Part shown: piece after piece, positions 36,233-44,102 of the stretch | Layout of the letters: the number at the start of each line of letters is the position of its first letter | How positions within the stretch are numbered: position 1 is the first letter of the stretch | Assembly: GCF_000424325.1 (NCBI RefSeq) | Contig: NZ_KE384163.1 | Location: 28,521-92,520 of the forward strand | DNA from: [Clostridium] clostridioforme AGR2157 | Lineage (GTDB): Bacteria; Bacillota; Clostridia; Lachnospirales; Lachnospiraceae | Length of the DNA stretch: 64,000 nt | Reading direction: 5' to 3' | Program-made: the position numbers and the translations under genes | Notes under the pieces: generated by a model | The model's database searches: none | What the model saw: the letters and a program-made list of their open reading frames with translations, nothing else | What the model was told of the DNA's origin: nothing

Positions 36233-36306
36233 ATGATTTTGTCTGTGCGAACGCTGCGTCCGTCTCCTGCCCTTTTTCGGATCCTTCGGCTCCCAGCAAT
36301 TACCAC

Positions 36307-36335
36307 TTGAAACAGAACGTATGTTCTGATATATT
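36307..36335 (+). promoter_or_regulatory. SOS promoter with LexA box
   Basis: TTGAAA (36307-36312), 17-bp spacer, TATATT (36330-36335). Inside the spacer, at 36315-36326, lies GAACGTATGTTC, which fits the Gram-positive LexA (DinR) box GAAC-N4-GTTC exactly. LexA bound here would occlude RNA polymerase. Confidence 0.85.
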
Positions 36336-36355
36336 GGAGCCAGGAGGTGAAAGCA

Positions 36356-36625
36356 GTGGCGGCTTTAAATATACCTATACAGATGTTTGGCGCCTGCAGT
36401 ACCCTGGGAGATATGACGCCCCTCTGGTTCCGGTATGAGAATAAGGAGCACGGAATCATCACGGTGAAGATTGAGAGCATTGTTTCTTCCAGGGAAGAGA
36501 AGTTCTGCGGCATGGAGCATATCAGCTTTGTGTGCTGGGCCGTGGCGGAGGGACAGAGGCACCTTATTGAGCTGAGATACCGCATATCTACCCATAAGTG
36601 GTCATTTTTCAGGACACTGTCATGA
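36356..36625 (+). CDS. Unknown 89-aa protein of an SOS cassette
   Basis: I do not recognise the family. It starts at GTG 36356, six bases after AGGAGGTG, as MAALNIPIQMFGACSTLGD. It looks like a small globular beta-rich protein without membrane segments or zinc motif; two Cys lie in the second half (KFCGMEHISFVCWAV). It is the first gene behind the LexA-box promoter and its stop overlaps the polymerase start (ATGA). So it is co-expressed and coupled with the Y-family polymerase, possibly an accessory factor in the place that YolD-like proteins take in other Firmicutes. Confidence 0.75.
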   Translation: MAALNIPIQMFGACSTLGDMTPLWFRYENKEHGIITVKIESIVSSREEKFCGMEHISFVCWAVAEGQRHLIELRYRISTHKWSFFRTLS

Positions 36626-37884
36626 GAAGCCAAAAAAAGCAGGTATGGTACCATGTGGATGTGAACAGCGCCTATTTAAGCTGGACAGCCGCATACAGGG
36701 TCTGTATCCTGGGGGAGGAATTGGATCTGCGGGACATTCCCTCTGTTATCGGAGGAAGCGAGGCAGACCGGCATGGCATCGTGCTGGCCAAATCCGGCTC
36801 TGCCAAAGAGTATGGAATCAGGACAGGGGAGACACTGGCGGAGGCCAGATGCAAATGTCCGGGACTTGTAATCGAACCCCCGGATTACAGCCTGTATGTG
36901 AGCTGTTCCAGAGCCCTTGTTGAGCTGCTCAGGAAGTATTTTCCCTATGTCCACCAGTACAGTATAGATGAGGCATTCTGTCAGGTGGAGGGAACAAAGG
37001 GATTGTGGGGAACACACACAGCGTTTGCGCACCAGCTGAAGGAAGAAATACGCCGGGAACTGGGCTTTACTGTGAACATCGGTGTGTCGGACAGCAAGCT
37101 GCTGGCCAAGATGGCTTCTGAGTTCCAAAAGCCGGACCAGGTCCACACCCTGTTTACCTGGGAGATAGAGAGAAAGATGTGGCCGCTGCCTGTAAGCGAA
37201 CTGTTCTGGGTGGGGCCCGCCACGGTGAGAAAGCTGGGGGCGCTGGGAATAAGGACCATAGGGGAGCTGGCTGTCTCGGATTTGGAGCTGTTAAAAAGGC
37301 ATCTTAAAAAGCAGGGGGAGTTTATCTGGAATTATGCCAACGGAAGGGATGTGTCCCCATTTTTGAGAGAACTTCCGCAGAATAAGGGGTACGGCAATTC
37401 TATGACCACGCCATTGGATGTGACGGACCGGGAGACGGCAGGGCAGGTCATATTGTCCCTTACGGAAACCGTGTGCGCCAGGCTCCGGGCCGATGGTATG
37501 GAAGCTGCCTGCGTGGGCATTTCCATCACGGACAGGGAATTCAGGCATGGTTCCGGTCAGACCACCCTGATTTCGGCTACGGATACCACCCTGGAAATCT
37601 ATGAGGCGGCCTGGAGCCTGTTTGACCGTCTGTGGAATCATTCTCCCATCCGCCAGATGGGAGTCCATACAAGTAAGGTCAGTCCCAAAGGCCATTATCA
37701 GTATCAGCTTTTTGACAGGGGACTCCATGATAAATACTCCAGGCTGGACACGGCCGTGGATGAGATAAGAAAACGGTACGGGGAGGACTGTGTGCAGAGG
37801 GCTGTTTTCGTGGGGAATCGGATTCCCCACATGTCGGGCGGCATTGACAAGGTGAAACGGACCGGAGTCACGAAAGCCGTGTAA
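36622..37884 (+). CDS. dinB: Y-family translesion DNA polymerase (Pol IV / UmuC-like)
   Basis: A 420-aa error-prone polymerase. Catalytic acidic residues lie in the first motif YHVDVNSAYLSW and in YSIDEAF. The fingers/palm segment ARCKCPGLVIEPPDYSLY, the thumb HhH region (VGPATVRKLGALGIRTIGEL) and the little-finger domain follow. YQYQLFDRG near the C-terminus resembles the beta-clamp-binding motif. It starts at ATG 36622 within the stop of the upstream SOS gene and lacks its own ribosome site, so it is translationally coupled. Confidence 0.9.
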   Translation: MRSQKKQVWYHVDVNSAYLSWTAAYRVCILGEELDLRDIPSVIGGSEADRHGIVLAKSGSAKEYGIRTGETLAEARCKCPGLVIEPPDYSLYVSCSRALVELLRKYFPYVHQYSIDEAFCQVEGTKGLWGTHTAFAHQLKEEIRRELGFTVNIGVSDSKLLAKMASEFQKPDQVHTLFTWEIERKMWPLPVSELFWVGPATVRKLGALGIRTIGELAVSDLELLKRHLKKQGEFIWNYANGRDVSPFLRELPQNKGYGNSMTTPLDVTDRETAGQVILSLTETVCARLRADGMEAACVGISITDREFRHGSGQTTLISATDTTLEIYEAAWSLFDRLWNHSPIRQMGVHTSKVSPKGHYQYQLFDRGLHDKYSRLDTAVDEIRKRYGEDCVQRAVFVGNRIPHMSGGIDKVKRTGVTKAV

Positions 37885-37899
37885 AGGAGAGGAGCAGGG

Positions 37900-38814
37900 T
37901 CATGAAAGCGGTGCGGAGGACCGGGCATTCCGGTAGGCTCTCGGCGAACAGCCTTTTATCTTATGGAAGACCTTGGAGAAGTAATTGGGGTCGGTGAAGC
38001 CGGCCCTCAGGGCTGTCTCGGTCATGGTCAGCTTTCCTTCCAGCACATCGGGGATACTCTTTTCAATGCGGTATTTTAACAGGTATTCAAACAGGGATTC
38101 CTTCATGTAACCCTTAAAGACCCGGCAGCACTCGCTTTTGCAGATATGGATGCGACGGGAAATATCATCCAGGGTGATATCGGACTGATAGTTTTCATGG
38201 ATGAAGGAGAGCATCTGCCGAATCCGTTCCTGATTCTTCCTGCCCGCCGTATGTGCCGGTTCCCGGTCAGGACGGCAGTGAAGGTATAAAAGCTTCCAGA
38301 AACGGCACAGGTCCATCTGGATGTCCATTTCATAGGTATCATAGCGCAGGCTGTCAATGCGTATGATATCCTCCAGAAGCCCGACGGATTCCCTGTGCCA
38401 TTCCTCCGACAGGTCGAAGCAGACAGCCGGCAGGGCGGTATTTTCCGTCAGAGGGTCCGTATACCGGCTGGCAATCCGGCTTCCCTGGTAGCCGTACAGC
38501 AGCCTGGGGTGGAAGGTGATGGAGATGTACTTGCAGTCATGGCCGTCTTCCATGCGCCCGGTGTGCATGGTATTGGAGTTGCCGAAGAGCGCCTGCCCGG
38601 CCCTGGGACGGAATATCTGGTCATTGATTTGATATACCATAGTCCCCTCTGTGATGAGGGTAAGTTCGATTTCCGTATGCCAGTGCCACTGGAAGGAACT
38701 GGTGTAGAACCTGGACAGGGCCTCGTCGCTGACAAGGACGGGAAATTCATAGGTCCCGTGTTCCTTTAGCTCTTCCTGGTGTTCGTTGGTGATGATTTGG
38801 ATTTTAGAAGGCAT
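37900..38814 (-). CDS. AraC-family transcriptional regulator
   Basis: A 304-aa protein. The N-terminal cupin-type sensor has HWHTEIELTLITEG and NSNTMHTGRMEDG. The C-terminal double HTH is at about residues 200-300 (SDITLDDISRRIHICKSEC, AGFTDPNYFSKVFHKIKG). It probably senses a small sugar-like effector. The start at 38814 has AAAGGAG nine bases upstream; the ATG seven codons earlier lacks one. It converges with dinB, 15 bp apart, and is divergent from the HTH-only regulator next door. Its target is not evident. Confidence 0.9.
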   Translation of the reverse strand: MPSKIQIITNEHQEELKEHGTYEFPVLVSDEALSRFYTSSFQWHWHTEIELTLITEGTMVYQINDQIFRPRAGQALFGNSNTMHTGRMEDGHDCKYISITFHPRLLYGYQGSRIASRYTDPLTENTALPAVCFDLSEEWHRESVGLLEDIIRIDSLRYDTYEMDIQMDLCRFWKLLYLHCRPDREPAHTAGRKNQERIRQMLSFIHENYQSDITLDDISRRIHICKSECCRVFKGYMKESLFEYLLKYRIEKSIPDVLEGKLTMTETALRAGFTDPNYFSKVFHKIKGCSPRAYRNARSSAPLS

Positions 38815-39041
38815 TGCCGCGGACTCCTTTTGCATGTTTTTTCGGTTTGGGAAGGCTGTTTCTTTTTGTCTGTTCTGCTCAATCTCAATATTGTCGAGTT
38901 ATATCCCATGAATTATAACATTTTTAAATAAAAAACTCAATATATTCCCTTTTCTGCGCATGATTTTCAAGGATAAATCCTGTTGTTTTTTTATAATAGA
39001 AATCAGAAGGAATCAAAAAACGGAGAAAAGAGGAGATTGCT

Positions 39042-39416
39042 TTGGAGAGAAGATGCAGGACAGCAAAGAGCCAATATCTGAATCGTGTGATAACCTATAT
39101 GAGGGAGCATCTGCAGGAAAACCTGACACTGACCCGGATTGCAAGGGAAGCAGGGCTGTCGGAGAGCTATCTCAACGCGGTCTTTAAGGAATGTGTCAAG
39201 TGTGCGCCTATGGATTACTACATCAACATGAAGATGGAGCAGGCCTGCTATCTTCTCTGTAATACAGATATGCATATATATCAGGTGGCCCAGCATTTGG
39301 GATATGACAATCAATATTATTTTTCACGGGCATTTAAGAAGGTACTGGGAGTGCCTCCTAAGAAGTACAAGGAAATGCCCAGGATACCGGCAGTTCCCAT
39401 GCAGGTTTCCTGCTGA
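39042..39416 (+). CDS. AraC-type HTH protein without sensor domain
   Basis: A 124-aa protein that is nearly all AraC double HTH (ENLTLTRIAREAGLSESYLN, then HIYQVAQHLGYDNQYYFSRA). It starts at TTG 39042 with AGAGGAG upstream. The length shows that the usual N-terminal ligand domain is absent, and no remnant of one is visible upstream. It may be a constitutive DNA-binding protein like MarA or SoxS. It lies 47 bp before the YfcC-type transporter and probably controls it. Confidence 0.85.
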   Translation: MERRCRTAKSQYLNRVITYMREHLQENLTLTRIAREAGLSESYLNAVFKECVKCAPMDYYINMKMEQACYLLCNTDMHIYQVAQHLGYDNQYYFSRAFKKVLGVPPKKYKEMPRIPAVPMQVSC

Positions 39417-39463
39417 GGACCGGATGGGATAGACATATGCGTGACTAAGGAGAGATACGAACC

Positions 39464-41209
39464 ATGCCATTTAACAACAAAAAGAATACCGGTACCCCAA
39501 AGCGGGATTATACAAAAATGAAGACACCCCATACGTATGCAATCATATTTGCCGCCATATTCCTATGCTGGATGCTGACATTTTTGGTTCCGGCGGGAAA
39601 ATTCAGTACCCACAAGGTAGAATATACGGATTCCAATGGTGAGGTAAAGACCAAGACCGTGCTGATGGCGGACACGTTCCGCTACAGCTACCGCCTGGAC
39701 CGGGAAGCGGTGAAGGATAACCTGGCAGCCATGAGCGGTGATGAAGCTCTGATGGAATCCCTGGGCGTTGACCCCGGAGAGCTGGATGCGTTTCTTGAAA
39801 CGGATTCTTCTGAGTGGACCCAGGAGGATCTGGATGAACTGGGGCTGACAGATGATGTGCTGTACGGACAGTACGGCGAATCCATCTATGATACCAGCCA
39901 GAAGCTTCATAAGACGGCAAAGGTATGGGGCACAGAGGATTTTGGCGGCTTTGGCTTCCTCAACTATGTATTCGAGGGGCTGGTGACAGGAGACCGTTCC
40001 GGCTCCGCGGTTGGAATCTGCGCATTGATTCTGGTGGTGGGAGGTTCCTTTGGAATCATCATGAAGACAGGGGCGATTGATGCGGGTATTTATGCCTTTA
40101 TCAAAAAGACAAAGGGATTGGAACGTCTGGCCCTGCCGCTGTTGTTTATCCTGTTTTCACTGGGCGGCGCCACCTTTGGAATGGCGGAGGAATGCATTCC
40201 CTTTTCCATGATTATGGTGCCCTTTGCGATTGCGCTGGGCTATGATTCCATTGTGGCCATCACTGTTACCTACGTGGCGTCACAGGTGGGCAATGCGGTT
40301 TCGTGGATGAGCCCCTTCTCAGTGGCAGTAGCCCAGGGCATAGCGGGAATCCCGGTTCTGTCCGGCGCCGGCTTTCGTCTGGCCCTGTGGGCGATTGTCA
40401 CTCTGCTTTCCGCAGGATATTTGATGATTTACGCTGAAAAGATACGTAAGAATCCTGCCCGCTCCGTTGTCTATGAGAGCGACGCCTATTTCAGGGGAAG
40501 GATGGACTCTGTATCGGAGGAGGAAAGGGAATTTGGCCTGGGCCACAAGCTGATTCTTCTGGAGATGCTGGCAGTCCTGATTTGGATTATCTGGGGCGTT
40601 ACCCAGGAAGGGTATTATATTCCGGAAATTGCCTCCCAGTTCTTTGTGATGGGATTTGCGGCCGGTGTGACCGCGGTCATCTTTAAGCTCAATGATATGA
40701 CGGTCAACGGTATGGCTTCCGCCTTCCAGAGCGGCGTGGCTGACCTGGCAGGAACCGCGGTGGTGGTAGGTATGGCCAAAGGAATTCTGCTGGTGCTGGG
40801 CGGCTCCGATGCAAATGTGGCTTCCACGCTGAATACGATTTTGTACACCATCGGAAATGCGCTTGCAGGAGTGCCCTCATTCATCGGAGCGCTGTTTATG
40901 TACCTGTTCCAGAGCTGCTTTAATCTGATTGTGACCTCCAACTCCGGTCAGGCCGCCCTGACCATGCCCATCATGGCGCCCCTTGCGGACCTGGTGGGCG
41001 TCACACGTCAGGTGGCGGTACTGGCATTTCAGATGGGAGCCGGATTTGTGGATGCGTTCACACCGGTTTCCGCCAGTCTGATCGGCGTTCTGGGCGTTGC
41101 CAGGATTGACTGGGGAAAATGGGCAAAATTTCAGATTAAGATGCAGGCATTTTTCTTCCTTATGGGAACTGCTGCCATAGCAATCGCCATAGCGGTTAAC
41201 CTGCAGTAA
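39464..41209 (+). CDS. YfcC-family transporter (C4-dicarboxylate/basic amino acid type)
   Basis: A 581-aa protein with about twelve membrane segments, typical YfcC motifs (GAIDAGI, GATFGMAEECIPFSMIM, SNSGQAALTMPIMAPLADL, VDAFTPVSASLIGVL). A long polar insert of about 120 residues lies after the first helix (residues 50-165). The family is annotated as basic amino acid or C4-dicarboxylate carriers, mostly without experiments. No peptidase or deiminase gene accompanies it, so the substrate is open. The start follows AAGGAG. Confidence 0.85.
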   Translation: MPFNNKKNTGTPKRDYTKMKTPHTYAIIFAAIFLCWMLTFLVPAGKFSTHKVEYTDSNGEVKTKTVLMADTFRYSYRLDREAVKDNLAAMSGDEALMESLGVDPGELDAFLETDSSEWTQEDLDELGLTDDVLYGQYGESIYDTSQKLHKTAKVWGTEDFGGFGFLNYVFEGLVTGDRSGSAVGICALILVVGGSFGIIMKTGAIDAGIYAFIKKTKGLERLALPLLFILFSLGGATFGMAEECIPFSMIMVPFAIALGYDSIVAITVTYVASQVGNAVSWMSPFSVAVAQGIAGIPVLSGAGFRLALWAIVTLLSAGYLMIYAEKIRKNPARSVVYESDAYFRGRMDSVSEEEREFGLGHKLILLEMLAVLIWIIWGVTQEGYYIPEIASQFFVMGFAAGVTAVIFKLNDMTVNGMASAFQSGVADLAGTAVVVGMAKGILLVLGGSDANVASTLNTILYTIGNALAGVPSFIGALFMYLFQSCFNLIVTSNSGQAALTMPIMAPLADLVGVTRQVAVLAFQMGAGFVDAFTPVSASLIGVLGVARIDWGKWAKFQIKMQAFFFLMGTAAIAIAIAVNLQ

Positions 41210-41229
41210 ATGTTGTTTTTATTTTTAAA

Positions 41230-42120
41230 TATCCCGCAGTACTACAAGAAAATCTATAAGACTGAAAATCCCATCGAAAGAACCAATTGGAATGAGATAA
41301 GTAAAACTTGTACTGTGAAACATAACCTTCCGGTGAGCATGGAATGGGCAACTGCGACATAGGCACGTTTAGATCCCCTATGGGCACTGATCCTCATGAA
41401 CTGTGCATGGAAATAGGATTTTTTATTCTTGACAGCCGAATGTGCACAGGTAATCAGGGTTGTCCGCAAAAGAGAGCTATGCCAGTGACGTCCTGAATTG
41501 CCTGAGACGCCTGTTTTTCTTCCGGTTTCATAAAGCTGTCGATCTCCTCATCCAGATTTTTGATGTGGATGCTTCGTCAATGGACGCCCCAGTAAGAAGG
41601 TATTCTAAAATACTGCGTGCGCTTTTGCCATTGATATCCGACACTGTGCCGGATAGCTTGATGTTGGCGCCTTCCAGCATCTTCTGGAGACGGTTTAACT
41701 CTCTGGTGCGCTCACCAACAAGGCTTTTTCGGTAACGGACCAGTTCCCTGAGTTCCCGCTGATCCTTATTGGGAATATAGCTGGGCTGAAGCAGGCCATG
41801 CTGAAGAAGATCAGCGATCCATTCTGCGTCCTTTACATCTGTCTTGCGCCCTGGGACAGCCTTCATATGGCGGGCATTGACCACCATAGCATTCAGGTCT
41901 GAGGATTCAAGGATGTTATACAGAGGCTTCCAATAAGATGCAGTGCTCTCCATAGCGGCCATTTCGCAGCCGCCGCTTTTGAGCCAGTCAACCATTTCAA
42001 GGAGCTCTCTGGTTGTTGCACCAAACTCGCGTATTTCTGCTTGTTGCCCTTTCGAAAGCAGGCAACGATGAGCTTTTTGTGCACATCAATACCACAACAA
42101 TTGTCGTAAATTTTATCCAT
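41230..42120 (-). pseudogene. IS110-family transposase remnant with several lesions
   Basis: Leftward from 42120 the protein begins MDKIYDNCCGIDVHKKLIVA (the DEDD-type N-terminus). It then shifts frame near 42040. The stretch MVDWLKSGGCEMAAMESTAS to GRKTDVKDAEWIADLLQHG follows at 41528-41995. A further shift occurs near 41575 (LDEEIDSFMKPEEKQASQAI), then a deletion near 41460 joins directly to the C-terminal KSYFHAQFMRISAHRGSKRA. About 80 residues around the C-terminal serine region are missing. The element is inactive. Confidence 0.85.
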
Positions 42121-42518
42121 AAAGGCACCTCCATTGTAAAATTTACGGCACGGTACTCTGTCTGTTATCATTTTACTGTACGTCCTTCTGCCGTAAGAGG
42201 CTGGACAGGTGGTGGTGCAAATGAGAGGGTTTAGAATGAAACCTGGATTCTCAGAAACACATAACGAAAATGGTTTGACGGAAACTGTGATAAGGACTGC
42301 CCCGCAGTTGGTTTAGACCAGCTGCGGGGCAGGGCCTTTATTGCAGGCGCAGGGCAGGGAGTTTTTTATGTTGACTTCCCAACCATTTTAAAGTAAAATT
42401 CATACTGTTAATCGTAGTTGGCCGGTCCGTGCAAAAAGCCCGGCCTGCTATGCGTTTCGGGAAAGAAAGCAATATCCAAACTGAACTATCTAAATTATAG
42501 AAGCTGAGGAGCAGATTA
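42121..42518. other. Intergenic region between IS110 remnant and miaB
   Basis: No gene. It contains the IS110 flank and a GC-rich hairpin, CTGCCCCGCAG (42297-42307) with CTGCGGGGCAG (42322-42332), followed by a weak T stretch, possibly a terminator. A smaller stem GGCCGG/CCGGCC lies at 42419-42445. No consensus promoter for miaB was identified. Confidence 0.5.
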
Positions 42519-44027
42519 ATGGAAGAATCCAGAGATACCATGGACAACATAGAAAATGCAGAAACAACCATAAACCAGGGCCCGCCTGCCGTAGAGCCGG
42601 AGCGGCAGCAGTACTTCATGGAGCGGGCCAGGAGACAGCTGGCCGAACTTTCCGCCAGGCTGGGACGTCCCCTTACCTGCTGCATCAACACCTTTGGGTG
42701 CCAGATGAATGCCAGGGATTCGGAGAAGCTTTTGGGGATTTTGGAGACAATCGGCTACAAGGCCGTAGAATCGGAGAAAGCGGATTTTGTGCTCTACAAC
42801 ACCTGCACGGTGCGGGAAAATGCCAATCTGCGGGTTTATGGCCGTCTGGGACAGCTGGGGACCTATAAGAAGAAACATCCTGACATGATGATTGCCCTGT
42901 GCGGCTGCATGATGCAGGAGGAGGAAGTGGTGGCGAAAATCAAGAAGAGCTACCGCTATGTGGATTTGATTTTCGGAACCCACAACATATTCAAGCTGGC
43001 TGAACTGGTATCCCAGTGCCTGGAGCGGCGGACCATGGACGGGCAGAAGCAGGGAAAACCGGAGATGGTGGTGGATGTATGGAAGGATACGGACCAGATC
43101 GTGGAGGATTTGCCGGTGGAGCGCAAGTTTCCTTTCAAATCAGGAGTCAACATCATGTTTGGCTGCAATAATTTCTGCAGCTACTGCATTGTGCCCTATG
43201 TAAGAGGGCGGGAGCGCAGCCGCAGGCCGGAAGAAATCATTAAGGAAATACAGAAGCTGGCAGCGGACAAAGTGGTGGAAGTCATGCTCCTTGGACAAAA
43301 TGTAAATTCCTATGGAAAGAACCTGGACAATCCCATGTCCTTTGCACAGCTTTTGGAGGAAGTGGAAAAGATAGACGGAATTGAGCGGATCCGTTTTATG
43401 ACATCCCATCCAAAGGACTTATCCGATGAACTCATAGAGGTTATGGCCAGGTCCAAAAAGATATGCCGACATCTGCACCTTCCCCTCCAGTCCGGCAGCA
43501 GCCGGATTCTAAAGGTTATGAACCGGCGCTATACAAAGGAGCAGTATCTGGATTTGGCGGAGCGGATTAAAAAGGCAGTGCCGGGCATCTCACTGACAAC
43601 GGATATTATTGTGGGATTTCCTGGCGAGACAGACGAGGACTTTGAGGAGACCATGGATGTGGTGAGAAAGGTGCGGTTTGACAGCGCCTTTACCTTCATC
43701 TATTCCAAGCGTACCGGCACACCGGCGGCAGCCATGGAAGACCAGGTGCCGGAGGCGATTGTGAAGGAGCGGTTTGACAGGCTTTTAAAGGAAGTACAGG
43801 ATATTTCGGCAGAGGTGTGCGGGCGGGACGTTAAGACAGTCCAGGAGGTTCTGGTGGAAGAGGTGAACGGCCATGCGCCGGGGCTTATGACAGGCCGCCT
43901 GTCCAACAACACAGTGGTGCACTTCCCGGGAGATGCATCCATGATTGGAAAGCTGGTGCCGGTGTATCTGCAGGAGAGCAAGGGATTTTATTATATGGGA
44001 CATATAGCTGATAAGGAAAATGAATAA
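42519..44027 (+). CDS. miaB: tRNA-2-methylthio-N6-dimethylallyladenosine synthase
   Basis: A 502-aa radical SAM methylthiotransferase that modifies A37 of tRNAs reading UNN codons. The N-terminal MTTase domain holds three cluster cysteines (INTFGCQMNARDSEK, YNTCTVRENA, ALCGCMMQEEE). The radical SAM C-x3-C-x2-C motif is GCNNFCSYCIVPYVRGRERS, and a TRAM domain ends the protein (about 425-500). An extra 55-residue N-terminal part precedes the core. GAGGAG precedes the ATG. mutS follows after 75 bp. Confidence 0.96.
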   Translation: MEESRDTMDNIENAETTINQGPPAVEPERQQYFMERARRQLAELSARLGRPLTCCINTFGCQMNARDSEKLLGILETIGYKAVESEKADFVLYNTCTVRENANLRVYGRLGQLGTYKKKHPDMMIALCGCMMQEEEVVAKIKKSYRYVDLIFGTHNIFKLAELVSQCLERRTMDGQKQGKPEMVVDVWKDTDQIVEDLPVERKFPFKSGVNIMFGCNNFCSYCIVPYVRGRERSRRPEEIIKEIQKLAADKVVEVMLLGQNVNSYGKNLDNPMSFAQLLEEVEKIDGIERIRFMTSHPKDLSDELIEVMARSKKICRHLHLPLQSGSSRILKVMNRRYTKEQYLDLAERIKKAVPGISLTTDIIVGFPGETDEDFEETMDVVRKVRFDSAFTFIYSKRTGTPAAAMEDQVPEAIVKERFDRLLKEVQDISAEVCGRDVKTVQEVLVEEVNGHAPGLMTGRLSNNTVVHFPGDASMIGKLVPVYLQESKGFYYMGHIADKENE

Positions 44028-44102
44028 AACCAGACCAACAAAAACAAACAAATTAAGATAAACAAGAATAACCAAGCATACTAGAGAAGAGAGGTCAGCA
44101 CG

